Assembly (NCBI GenBank): GCA_031291415.1
Contig: JARLJB010000331.1
Coordinates: forward strand, 1-64,000
Direction: 5' to 3'
From: Telmatospirillum sp.
GTDB taxonomy: Bacteria; Pseudomonadota; Alphaproteobacteria; Rhodospirillales; Magnetospirillaceae
DNA length: 64,000 nucleotides
Under the pieces are notes generated by a model that saw nothing but the letters and a program-made list of their open reading frames with translations, did no database searches and was not told the DNA's origin. Shown here one piece after another: positions 24,573 to 33,110 of the stretch. Every line of letters begins with the position of its first letter. Within the stretch, counting starts at the first letter, position 1. The position numbers and the translations under genes are program-made.

Positions 24573-25271
24573 ATGGGGCAAAAGAAGAGAAGACTGGAAG
24601 CAATTGCGAAAATGATCCTTACTCCCGTCGCTTTCCGCGACTTGACCGATCTTCTATCCCGTTTCGCCGACGCTCTCGCCGACCAACCGTGGGCGCGGGC
24701 GGTTTTTCAGCGTATCGCAGCCACGCTCGACAAGGTCGCCGGACAAGACCTCGCACTGTCGGTCGATCCACTCCACCACCGCCAAGCCGTCGACCTCTGC
24801 CACAGGTTCGGCATGCGCACTGTCGCCCAGCCACCGCGCCAATCCTACACCTGGGATGGAGAGGCCGTGCGCGTCGATTGCGAACCGAGCGTCGTGATCC
24901 ACGAAGTCGCTCATCTGCAATGTGCCAGTCCCAGCCGCCGCAAGGTCCTCGACTTCGGACTGGGCGCCGGACCGGAGACAGGCTACCGGGACGAGGCCGA
25001 CCAGGCGGCGGGCATCTTCGGCGTGGAACGTGACCAGGAGGAGGCTTTGGCCTCGCTTCTCGGCGTGCTCTGGGAGGTCGAACTGGGACAACCGGCAATC
25101 CTCGCTTTTCTCGAACAGAATTGGCTGGAAGGTGGCGCCAAACCGCTCAATCGCCATCATTTCCTGAAGAATCTGGCGATCTTGAGGCAAAATGGCTTGA
25201 TAGATGCGGATGGCCATCCGACATCGCAATTGCGCGTGATCGAGGACGCGGAACAGTTTTATCGTCTTTGA
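24573..25271 (+). CDS. EpmC-like (DUF462) putative metal-dependent protein
   Basis: About 232 residues from the ATG at 24573 (an alternative ATG is at 24612). The core reads VVIHEVAHLQCASPSRRKVLDFGLGAGPETG, then a region rich in acidic residues (FGVERDQEEALASLLG). This resembles the HEIAHW...RRxLVDFGYWYxPDGR block of EpmC, the elongation factor P hydroxylase of gammaproteobacteria. The HExxH motif implies a bound metal. The similarity is from memory of one block, so the family call is tentative; a zinc peptidase-like protein is the alternative. It is divergent from the LolA-like gene and precedes the hybrid kinase gene by 33 bases. Confidence 0.5.
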   Translation: MGQKKRRLEAIAKMILTPVAFRDLTDLLSRFADALADQPWARAVFQRIAATLDKVAGQDLALSVDPLHHRQAVDLCHRFGMRTVAQPPRQSYTWDGEAVRVDCEPSVVIHEVAHLQCASPSRRKVLDFGLGAGPETGYRDEADQAAGIFGVERDQEEALASLLGVLWEVELGQPAILAFLEQNWLEGGAKPLNRHHFLKNLAILRQNGLIDADGHPTSQLRVIEDAEQFYRL

Positions 25272-25304
25272 CTCTCGATTTCACCGCGGGACTGGACCTG
25301 ATCG

Positions 25305-27428
25305 ATGGAAAACGAATCGACGACTCCATCGCGGCAAACGGCAGGGCGACCGGTTTCCGAACTGGAGGCCAGGGAACGCGAGCTGTTGCGGGTCAATCGG
25401 GCGCTGGCGACTCTCACCCGGGCCACCGAAGCGCTGATCCGCGCCTCCGATGAACAGCATCTGCTAAACGAGATCTGCCGCATCCTCGTCGAGGTCGGCG
25501 GATATGCGTTCGCCTGGGTCGGCTATGTTCAGCATGACGATGACTGTTCCATCTGGCCGGTCGCCCGTTTCGGAAGCGACAACGGTTTTTTGGGCGACGT
25601 CCGGCTGTCCTGGGGCAAGGACGAGAAAGACGGCGGACCGATCGGCCGCGCCATTGCGACTGCCCAGCCACAGCTCACGCACGTCGATGCACAGGACGTC
25701 TCGCCCTGGCGAGAGGCCGTCCGCAAGCATGGCTTCTTCGCCACCATGGCGCTGCCCCTTGAGGTCGATGGATCGGTCATCGGCATCCTCGGCCTTTATG
25801 CGAACGCCCCCGCGCCGTTCGACACCGACGAACAATTGCTGATGGAAAAGCTCGCCCGCAACGTGGCGTGGGGCATCGGCATGCAGCGCATGCAATTCGA
25901 ACGGCGGCGCGCCGCCCAGGAATTGAAAGAATCCGAGGGACGTTATCGTTCTCTCGTCGAATTGTCACCGGACGCCATTGTCGTTCATACGCAGGGCATT
26001 ATCATTTTTTCCAACACAGCCGCCGATCGGCTGTTCCGGGCCAGCGCCGGCAAAACCCTGGTCGGCAAACGAATGACCGACCTGATGCATGCGAAGGATC
26101 CTTCCCGCCCCCATCCCCATCTGGAAGCCGAGGGCATACCGGAAGGCCTGGTCGAGGAGCGTCTCCGCCGCCTTGACGGAGATCCCTTCATAGCGGAAGT
26201 GACTGCCGCCTCGATCATTTTTCACGGAGTGCACGCGCGTCAGGTCGTGATTCGCGACATCACCGAACGCAAACAGGTGCAGGCCCAGCTGGTGCAATCG
26301 GCGAAGCTGGCGACTTTGGGCGAGATGGCGGCCGGGATGGCCCATGAGCTCAGCCAGCCGATCAATATCATCCGGATGGCCGCCGACGGAACGCTCCTGA
26401 TGATCAATCGGGGAAAAGCATCGGCCGAATATCAGGAAAAGCAGTTTGGGCTGATCGCCGCCCAGGCGTCCCGAATGGCCGAGATCATCGACCATATCCG
26501 CATCTTCAGCCGCAAGGATACAGGTGCGGTTACGGTCTTCGACGCTCGCGATTCTGTCCGCCTCGCCGTCGAACTGATGGAATCGCAGCTTCAGGCGGAC
26601 GACATCGCCGTTGTTTTGCGGCGTTCGCAGGCCCCCTGCCCGGTTCGCGGCCGGCCTGTGCAACTGGAACAGGTCATCATCAATCTTCTGGCCAATGCCC
26701 AGGACGCGATCAAATCCGCTCTTGAATTACCCGATTCTCCTCCCGGATCGGGGCGAATCCGCGTTGATGTCGCCCTTCCGACGCCCGGAACCCTTGGGAT
26801 CACAGTGACTGACAACGGTACCGGCATCGGCCCGCAGAGCCTTGACCGTATCTTCGAGCCCTTCTTCACCACCAAGGACGTCGGAAACGGAACAGGACTG
26901 GGCTTATCGGTCAGTTTTGGCATCATCTCGGCCATGGGCGGGCGCCTCGAAGCGCGAGACATCCTCCCGCGCGGCGCCCGCTTCACCATCACGTTGCCTT
27001 TGGTAAGCGAAACGGCTTGCGACAGCCTTCCGTCCGATCCGGTTCCGACACCACAAATGTCGCCACGCCATCACATCCTGCTGGTCGACGACGAGCCGCA
27101 GGCGATCGACGCCATGAGCGACTACCTGTGTGAGTTCGGCTATCGGGTCAGCCGGGCCTACAGCGGCAACGCCGCCTTCCGGCTGTTCGAGAGCGATCCC
27201 GCCGACATCGTCGTCACCGACATCAGAATGCCCGACGGCGATGGCGAAGAATTGGTTCGCAGGTTGCGGCAACGCTCGCCGGTCCTGCCGATCGTCGTGG
27301 TGACCGGCCACATGGGTGCCACCGAACATATCGAAGATGACGTTTCGAACGCTCTGACCATTCTGAAAAAACCCATCAGTCTTGCCACGATGACCAAAAC
27401 GATCGAACATCTTCTTCACACTGTGTGA
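25305..27428 (+). CDS. Hybrid sensor histidine kinase (GAF-PAS-HisKA-HATPase-REC)
   Basis: Cytoplasmic sensor kinase of 707 residues; no membrane segment is seen. Residues about 45-200 are a GAF domain (LLNEICRILVEVGGYAFAWVGYV, MALPLEVDGSVIGILGLY). A PAS domain follows (YRSLVELSPDAIVVH). The phosphoacceptor His is in GMAHELSQPINIIRM near residue 347, of the type with a Pro-Ile-Asn context. The HATPase shows VIINLLANAQDAI, VTDNGTGI and GTGLGLSVSFGII. A C-terminal receiver starts at about 587 (ILLVDDEP, IVVTDIRMPDGDG, LKKP). It sits 72 bases before a NarL-type regulator, its likely partner, and upstream of the Anbu cluster. Confidence 0.92.
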   Translation: MENESTTPSRQTAGRPVSELEARERELLRVNRALATLTRATEALIRASDEQHLLNEICRILVEVGGYAFAWVGYVQHDDDCSIWPVARFGSDNGFLGDVRLSWGKDEKDGGPIGRAIATAQPQLTHVDAQDVSPWREAVRKHGFFATMALPLEVDGSVIGILGLYANAPAPFDTDEQLLMEKLARNVAWGIGMQRMQFERRRAAQELKESEGRYRSLVELSPDAIVVHTQGIIIFSNTAADRLFRASAGKTLVGKRMTDLMHAKDPSRPHPHLEAEGIPEGLVEERLRRLDGDPFIAEVTAASIIFHGVHARQVVIRDITERKQVQAQLVQSAKLATLGEMAAGMAHELSQPINIIRMAADGTLLMINRGKASAEYQEKQFGLIAAQASRMAEIIDHIRIFSRKDTGAVTVFDARDSVRLAVELMESQLQADDIAVVLRRSQAPCPVRGRPVQLEQVIINLLANAQDAIKSALELPDSPPGSGRIRVDVALPTPGTLGITVTDNGTGIGPQSLDRIFEPFFTTKDVGNGTGLGLSVSFGIISAMGGRLEARDILPRGARFTITLPLVSETACDSLPSDPVPTPQMSPRHHILLVDDEPQAIDAMSDYLCEFGYRVSRAYSGNAAFRLFESDPADIVVTDIRMPDGDGEELVRRLRQRSPVLPIVVVTGHMGATEHIEDDVSNALTILKKPISLATMTKTIEHLLHTV

Positions 27429-27500
27429 AGCCTTTTGCACAGACCATGTCGCCTTTTGTATAGTACTGGTTCAGCGTGGCTCAGACGGGGAGACGGAGGG

Positions 27501-28142
27501 ATGCATATCCTCGTGGCCGATGACCACAATCTGGTCAGAGATGGCCTCAGGCCATTCCTCTACGAGCTGGATCAGAACGCGGTTATCCTCGACGCCGCGA
27601 ATTTCGATGACGCTTTTGCCGCCGCCAATGCTGCCGACGTGCTTGACCTTGTGCTGCTGGACCTGCGGATGCCAGGGATGAATGGGTTGCAAGGTGTCGT
27701 CCGCATGCGCCAGGCGCATCCCACCGTGCCGGTCGTGATCCTCTCGGGACATGTGGAACGCGCCGAGGTGATGGCCGCAGTCAGAGCCGGCGTGGCGGGC
27801 TACATCTCGAAGACGATCAGCGGTGCCGCCCTGATCGACGCCCTGAAACAGGTCCTCAACGGTGAGACCTATCTGCCGACCGGCCTCTTTTCGAAGAATA
27901 ATCCGATCGAGAGCCTGCCGCCGGCCTCGCCTTTGGCGAGCCTGTCGATTCGCGAACGGGAAATCCTGGGCCACCTGATAGAAGGCGAAACCAACAAAGA
28001 AATCGCCCGGCAATTGGATCTGCAGGAAATCACCATCAAAATCCATCTGCGCAACGTCTATCGCAAAATTGGCGCCGTCAATCGCGCCCAGGCGGTCCGC
28101 ATCGCTTTGTCGTCCGGCTGGCCGATCCCAATGTCCCTGTGA
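27501..28142 (+). CDS. NarL/LuxR-type response regulator
   Basis: A 213-residue regulator. The receiver has the acidic pocket (ILVADDHNLVRDGL), the phosphoacceptor Asp in VLLDLRMPGMNG, and the Lys in GYISKTIS. The C-terminal LuxR-type helix-turn-helix is LSIREREILGHLIEGETNKEIARQL...VYRKIGAVNRAQA. The start is the ATG at 27501 with GGAGGG upstream. It probably receives phosphate from the adjacent hybrid kinase. The Anbu cluster starts 185 bases downstream on the same strand and is a reasonable candidate target. Confidence 0.93.
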   Translation: MHILVADDHNLVRDGLRPFLYELDQNAVILDAANFDDAFAAANAADVLDLVLLDLRMPGMNGLQGVVRMRQAHPTVPVVILSGHVERAEVMAAVRAGVAGYISKTISGAALIDALKQVLNGETYLPTGLFSKNNPIESLPPASPLASLSIREREILGHLIEGETNKEIARQLDLQEITIKIHLRNVYRKIGAVNRAQAVRIALSSGWPIPMSL

Positions 28143-28327
28143 CGGGAGCACAATTTCTGCACAGGGATTAGGCTTTCTTCATCAACGAAATAAGGTTATT
28201 GCTTAATCTCAAAGCAAAATAGAGGCCCGCCGCAACCAAAGATACCAGAAGCTCCGCTGAACCTCCCTCTTGGCATTTAAATTGCTTTGAATTCCTTCTA
28301 TCGGGCGGATCGACAGGAGAGAAGCCT

Positions 28328-29752
28328 ATGGCGGCGGATGGTATTTTCGACGAAATGTACGGCCTGGACGGCGCAATCCGCTCGTCCTACGACAAAATCG
28401 CCTCGTGGCTCGACGCGACGCCGGACGCGGCTTTTGCCACCAAGCGCGCGCAAGCCGATCTGCTCTTCCAGCGCATCGGCATTACCTTTGCCGTCTACGG
28501 CAGCGCCGCCGGCACGGAACGGCTGATTCCCTTCGACATCATTCCCCGCATCCTCGCCGCCAACGAATGGAACCTTCTTGAGCGCGGATTGTTCCAACGT
28601 GTCCGGGCCCTGCAGATGTTCCTGGGCGACATCTATCACGGACAGGAGATTATTCGCGCCGGGATCGTTCCCGCCAGCCACATTCTCAGAAATGACCTTT
28701 ATCGGCCGGAAATGAAGGACGTCGATGTGCCGGGCGGCGTTTATGTGCATATCGCCGGCATTGACGTCATTCGAGTCAAGGAGGGCGAGTTTCACGTTCT
28801 CGAGGACAATCTGCGAACACCGTCCGGGGTTTCCTACATGTTGGAAAACCGGGCAGTGATGATGCGGCTGTTTCCCCATTTGTTTTCCGAAAACCGGATT
28901 GCCCCGGTCGATCACTACCCGTCGGAACTCCTTCGCCAGTTGCGCTCGGTCGCGCCACAGACGGCACGTCACAATCCGACGGTCGCCGTCCTGACCCCCG
29001 GCCCTTACAACAGCGCCTATTTCGAGCACGCCTTTCTGGCCGACGAAATGGGTGTGGAACTGGTCGAGGGACAAGATCTCTTCGTCCGCGACGACGCTGT
29101 CTGGATGCGCACGACGCATGGGCCGCGCCGCGTCGACGTGATCTACCGGCGCCTCGATGACGACTGCATCGACCCGCTGGCCTTCAATCCCGATTGCCTG
29201 TTGGGCGTTCCCGGCCTGTTGTCCGTCTATCGCAACGGCGGCGTGACTTTGGCCAACGCCATCGGCACCGGCATCGCCGACGACAAATCGACCTACCCTT
29301 ATGTTCCCGACATCATCCGCTTCTATCTGGGTGAGGAGCCGATCCTGAAGAACGTCCACACTTTCCGTTGTAACCGGCCGGACGACCGCGCCTATGTGCT
29401 TGACCACATCGGCGAGTTGGTCGTCAAGGAGACCCAAGGGTCGGGTGGTTACGGCATGCTGATCGGACCGAAAGCAACGAAGGAGGAGCATGACAAGTTC
29501 CGCCGGCTGATTACCGACGATCCCGATGGCTATATCGCACAACCCACGCTGGCGTTGTCGACCTGCCCGACCTTCGTCGAGGAGGGCGTCGCACCAAGGC
29601 ATGTGGACCTGCGGCCGTTCGTCCTGACCGGACGCGATGGCATGGCCCTGGTTCCCGGAGGGCTGACCAGGGTCGCTCTCGGCAAGGGGTCCCTGGTGGT
29701 GAACTCGTCGCAAGGCGGCGGCACCAAGGACACTTGGGTTCTGGAGGGCTGA
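28328..29752 (+). CDS. Circularly permuted ATP-grasp protein (DUF404/DUF407)
   Basis: A 474-residue cytoplasmic protein of the CP_ATPgrasp_2 family. It opens with MAADGIFDEMYG and contains LIPFDIIPRIL, LRTPSGVSYMLENR, LTPGPYNSAYFEHAFLADEMG, the late ATP-grasp segment VKETQGSGGYGMLIGP and the final GGGTKDTWVL. ATP-grasp enzymes ligate a carboxylate to an amine through an acyl-phosphate, and this family has been proposed to make peptides or modify proteins. It is first in a cluster with alpha-E, transglutaminase-like and Anbu genes. The next gene starts five bases after its stop. Confidence 0.92.
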   Translation: MAADGIFDEMYGLDGAIRSSYDKIASWLDATPDAAFATKRAQADLLFQRIGITFAVYGSAAGTERLIPFDIIPRILAANEWNLLERGLFQRVRALQMFLGDIYHGQEIIRAGIVPASHILRNDLYRPEMKDVDVPGGVYVHIAGIDVIRVKEGEFHVLEDNLRTPSGVSYMLENRAVMMRLFPHLFSENRIAPVDHYPSELLRQLRSVAPQTARHNPTVAVLTPGPYNSAYFEHAFLADEMGVELVEGQDLFVRDDAVWMRTTHGPRRVDVIYRRLDDDCIDPLAFNPDCLLGVPGLLSVYRNGGVTLANAIGTGIADDKSTYPYVPDIIRFYLGEEPILKNVHTFRCNRPDDRAYVLDHIGELVVKETQGSGGYGMLIGPKATKEEHDKFRRLITDDPDGYIAQPTLALSTCPTFVEEGVAPRHVDLRPFVLTGRDGMALVPGGLTRVALGKGSLVVNSSQGGGTKDTWVLEG

Positions 29753-29757
29753 TCGTC

Positions 29758-30693
29758 ATGCTGAGTCGCACCGCCGAACAACTTTACTGGACCGGCCGCT
29801 ATGTCGAGCGTGCCGAGAATATGGCCCGCATCCTCGACGTCAGCCAGCGTCTCTCCGTACAGGGGCGCAAACGTTCGAGCGAAGCCAACGAATGGGTGGC
29901 CGTTCTCGACATCCTTTGTGCCGAGAGCCTTTACGCCGAAACGCATGGGGAGGTGACGGAAGACGGCGTAATTGCCTTTCTGACGCTCGACCGCAGCAAC
30001 CCCTCGTCGATCTATTCATGCCTGCACACGGCCCGCGAAAACGCCCGGGCTCTGCGTTCGAACATTTCTTCCGAGATGTGGGAAAGCATGAACACCACCT
30101 GGCTGGCGATCCGCGAGCTGACCGACAGCCAGCTGCAAGCCCAGGGCCTCAGGGAGTTCTTCGACTGGGTGAAGGTCCGTTCCCATTTGTTCCGGGGAGT
30201 GTCCTACACCACGACTTTGCACGATGACGGTTTTGCCTTCATCCGTCTCGGCACCTTCCTTGAGCGGGCCGACAATACCGCGCGCCTCCTTGATTCGAAA
30301 TTCCATATTCTGGCCGACAGCGGTACCGACCCGGCGGCCAACTATTACGAATGGGGGGCCGTCCTGCGCGCGGTCGGCGCCTTCCGGGCGTATCACCAGC
30401 TCTATCACGACGTCATCACGCCGTTGCGCGTCGCCGAGCTTTTGGTGCTGCACCCGCAAATGCCGCGCTCGCTCCGCTTCTGTTTCGACCATGTCAGCGA
30501 GTTGCTGGGAGGCCTAAGCGCCGGGCGGCGCCTGGAATGCGAACGGATGGCCGGCGAGTTCTGTGCCCGGTTGCAATATGGACAGATTGAAAAAATCCAT
30601 ACCAAAGGACTGCACGACTTCCTGATGGAGGTTCTTGATCATGTCGCCGACCTGTCCCAGCAGATCTCGCATGATTTCATGATGACGGTATAG
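29758..30693 (+). CDS. Alpha-E domain protein (DUF403)
   Basis: An all-helical protein of about 311 residues from the ATG at 29758 (GGAGGG upstream, inside the previous gene's end). It has the hallmark opening MLSRTAEQLYWTGRYVERAENMARIL and SNISSEMWESMN. Alpha-E proteins always travel with circularly permuted ATP-grasp proteins and are thought to be their partner subunit, possibly the second ligase component. The catalytic role is not established. It is second in the cluster. Confidence 0.92.
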   Translation: MLSRTAEQLYWTGRYVERAENMARILDVSQRLSVQGRKRSSEANEWVAVLDILCAESLYAETHGEVTEDGVIAFLTLDRSNPSSIYSCLHTARENARALRSNISSEMWESMNTTWLAIRELTDSQLQAQGLREFFDWVKVRSHLFRGVSYTTTLHDDGFAFIRLGTFLERADNTARLLDSKFHILADSGTDPAANYYEWGAVLRAVGAFRAYHQLYHDVITPLRVAELLVLHPQMPRSLRFCFDHVSELLGGLSAGRRLECERMAGEFCARLQYGQIEKIHTKGLHDFLMEVLDHVADLSQQISHDFMMTV

Positions 30694-30702
30694 GAGGCAG
30701 AG

Positions 30703-31536
30703 ATGCGTGTCGCCATCAATCACGAAACAGTCTACCGTTATCCCGCCGAAAGTAATTATTCGATCCAATACCTGCGCCTCAGCCCGATTTCGAGCATCAG
30801 CCAGCGAGTGCTGTCCTGGAAACTGTCGAGTTCCGGAAATTTACGTCCCTGGGTCGATGGTTTCGGCAATGCCGCCCATGTCCTGGTGGTCGAAGGCCCG
30901 CATCAGGAAATCCGCGTCAAGGCCATCGGCGAGGTGGAAATCGCCGACGTCGGCAAGCCTCTGCTCGCCGACAACGAACCGCATCCGCCGGAATTGTACC
31001 TTCGTTCAACGCGCCTGACGGAAGCCGACGAGCGTATCCAACGGTTTGCCGGCAATTTCAGGCCGGCGCTCGTCGTCAACGCCCGCAAGGGGCTGGACGG
31101 CCTGTTGGCCGGCATCCGCCAGAGCGTCGAGTCGCAAGCAAACCAAAACCAGCCGCCGGCCACCGCCAGCCAGTCACTTGACCGTCATGCCGGTGGATCG
31201 CGGGAACAGGCTCACCTGTTCGTTTCCTGCTGCCGCAGCCTGGGTGTCCCGGCCCGTTACGTCAGCGGGTACCTGTGCTCGGATTCGCATGAGGAAACCG
31301 GTCTGGCCACCCATGCCTGGGCGGAAGCCTGGGTCGGCGACGCCGGCTGGCTCCGCTATGACGTGGCCAACCGCATGTCCAACGCCAAAGCTCACGTCCG
31401 GGTCGCGGTCGGTCTCGACTATCTTGATACGGCTCCGGTCCGTGGCTTGCGCCGTGGCGCTGGCAACGAGGAAATGGAAATCGAAGTGAATATATCCGAC
31501 GCCCGGAAAATGAAATCTCAAAACAACCAGCAATAG
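30703..31536 (+). CDS. Transglutaminase-like protein with Ser replacing the catalytic Cys
   Basis: A 277-residue protein with an N-terminal Bact_transglu_N domain (INHETVYRYPAESNYSIQYLRLSP) and a C-terminal transglutaminase-like core. In the paralogue at 49380 the active-site block is GVCQDFAH; here the aligned block is GGSREQAH, so residue 166 is Ser (codon TCG at 31198) instead of Cys. The His (ATHAWAEAWVG) and Asp (YDVANRM) of the triad are retained. TCG is two base changes from a Cys codon, so a single sequencing error does not explain it. The protein may be a binding or scaffold member, or use Ser. It is third in the Anbu cluster. Confidence 0.88.
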   Translation: MRVAINHETVYRYPAESNYSIQYLRLSPISSISQRVLSWKLSSSGNLRPWVDGFGNAAHVLVVEGPHQEIRVKAIGEVEIADVGKPLLADNEPHPPELYLRSTRLTEADERIQRFAGNFRPALVVNARKGLDGLLAGIRQSVESQANQNQPPATASQSLDRHAGGSREQAHLFVSCCRSLGVPARYVSGYLCSDSHEETGLATHAWAEAWVGDAGWLRYDVANRMSNAKAHVRVAVGLDYLDTAPVRGLRRGAGNEEMEIEVNISDARKMKSQNNQQ

Positions 31537-31616
31537 AAAAACAGTTATTTGCACTTGATCGTAAATAACGGCGTCGAAAACGGGGCCGAAAAAGACTTTC
31601 AATAAGGGGAAGACAG

Positions 31617-32351
31617 ATGACTTACTGCGTCGGCGTCCTGCTCGACGAAGGACTGGTGCTTGCGTCCGATTCAAGAACTAACGCGGGCGTCGACAACATC
31701 GCGACATTCCGCAAGATGTCTATCATCGAGAAGACCGACAAGCATGTGATCTGCTTGCTGTCGGCCGGCAATCTCGGCCTGACCCAATCGGCTCTGAGCC
31801 TGATCGCCGAATGGGCAACGGGAAAAGAGGGGCGTCTTAACGTCAACAAGGCCAAGACGATGTATCGGGTCGCCCGCATCGTCGGACAGGCCCTGCGTGA
31901 GGTTTACGAGGAGGATGGCGAGTCCCTGCAACGGCATGGTACTGAATTCAACGCCACCTTCATCCTGGGGGGACAGATCAAAGGCGAGCGTCCGCGCCTG
32001 TTTCATATCTATTCGGCCGGAAATTTCATCGAAGCCACGCCAGAAACACCGTTCTTTCAGATCGGCGAAACAAAATATGGCAAGCCGGTGTTCGACCGCA
32101 TCCTCAAGCAATCGATGCCGTTGGCCGAAGCCGCCAAGCTGGTCCTGATTTCCTTTGATTCGACCATGCGGTCAAATCTATCGGTCGGTCTGCCCATCGA
32201 CCTGTTCTGTTACGAAAGCGATTCGCTGAAGGTCGCCCATTACCGGCAAATGGGAGAGGCTGACGGATATCTGTCGGGCATCCGCCGCCAGTGGGGCGAA
32301 GGCTTGAAACGCGTCTTCATCGACATCGCCCCACCCGATCTCGATGGGTAA
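31617..32351 (+). CDS. Anbu-type proteasome homologue (peptidase T1-like)
   Basis: A 244-residue protein of the bacterial proteasome-like Anbu family. The N-terminus MTYCVGVLLDEGLVLASDSRTNAGVDNIATFRKM exposes Thr after Met removal, and the Lys in FRKM fits the catalytic Lys33 of proteasome subunits. SAGNLGLTQSALSLI and SFDSTMRSNLSVGLPIDL are further family blocks. Anbu assembles into an open helical or ring structure in studied species; proteolytic activity has been hard to show. Its usual neighbours, ATP-grasp, alpha-E and transglutaminase genes, are directly upstream, with an 80-base gap and an AAGGGGAAG ribosome site. Confidence 0.93.
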   Translation: MTYCVGVLLDEGLVLASDSRTNAGVDNIATFRKMSIIEKTDKHVICLLSAGNLGLTQSALSLIAEWATGKEGRLNVNKAKTMYRVARIVGQALREVYEEDGESLQRHGTEFNATFILGGQIKGERPRLFHIYSAGNFIEATPETPFFQIGETKYGKPVFDRILKQSMPLAEAAKLVLISFDSTMRSNLSVGLPIDLFCYESDSLKVAHYRQMGEADGYLSGIRRQWGEGLKRVFIDIAPPDLDG

Positions 32352-32360
32352 TACCTGTTC

Positions 32361-33110
32361 TCATTCGACCAGACGAAGGAAGATATCGGGAAAGAACGTC
32401 GCCAGCAGGAGTCCGGCGCATAACGCCGGGCCGAATGGAAAGACCGGTCCACGCCCGCCAAGACGCCAACCGAAACCGAGACAGATGCCAAGCAGGGCGG
32501 ATGCCACCAGATAACCACCCAGCCCCGACAATCCCACGTAGAAGCCGGCAACGCAGAGAAATTTGACGTCCCCCAACCCCAACCCATCACGTCGGCGCCA
32601 GCGCAGGAAGCCCCAGCGCACCCCGTAGCTGATGCTCCCCGCCAGCAGGGCGCCGAGCGAGGCGTCCAACCATTCGCCGTCGCCATACCTCCGCCACAGA
32701 ACCGCCAGCGGGATAAGGAAAAGCAACATTCCGTCAGGGATGATTCCGGCTTCGAGGTCGACAACCGCGATCACCACCAGTCCGAATGCCGTCAGCGACA
32801 GCATCACGGCCATCGGCAGATCAGCCCCGGACAACCAGCCGGACCACAGAAACAATGCCGCCGTCACCAGTTCGATCACCGGGTAGCGCCATGAAACGGG
32901 TTTGCCGCAATGGCGACACCGCCCTCGTAACATCAGCCATGACAGAACGGGAATCAGATCGACTGGCCCCAGGGTCGCCCGGCAGGAGGGACACCGCGAC
33001 CGGTCGCTGCCGATCGGCAGGCCGCGCGGCAAGCGATAGCTGAGACCGCCGGCCAAGCTGCCGAACAACAGCCCGACCAGCGTCAACGCCAGCAGAGAAG
33101 CGGACGGCAT
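32361..33110 (-). CDS. Prepilin peptidase (type IV leader peptidase, A24)
   Basis: Polytopic membrane protease and methyltransferase, about 249 residues from the ATG at 33110. The cytoplasmic loop has two C-x2-C pairs (CPSC, CRHC) that bind zinc in PilD. The catalytic aspartates lie in VVDLEAGIIPDG and GLGLGDVKFL. It cleaves type IV prepilin and pseudopilin leaders and methylates the new N-terminus. Its start overlaps the ubiV stop (ATGA), so it is the last gene of the ubiTUV transcript. No pilin or secretion genes adjoin, which makes this position unusual. Confidence 0.9.
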   Translation of the reverse strand: MPSASLLALTLVGLLFGSLAGGLSYRLPRGLPIGSDRSRCPSCRATLGPVDLIPVLSWLMLRGRCRHCGKPVSWRYPVIELVTAALFLWSGWLSGADLPMAVMLSLTAFGLVVIAVVDLEAGIIPDGMLLFLIPLAVLWRRYGDGEWLDASLGALLAGSISYGVRWGFLRWRRRDGLGLGDVKFLCVAGFYVGLSGLGGYLVASALLGICLGFGWRLGGRGPVFPFGPALCAGLLLATFFPDIFLRLVE

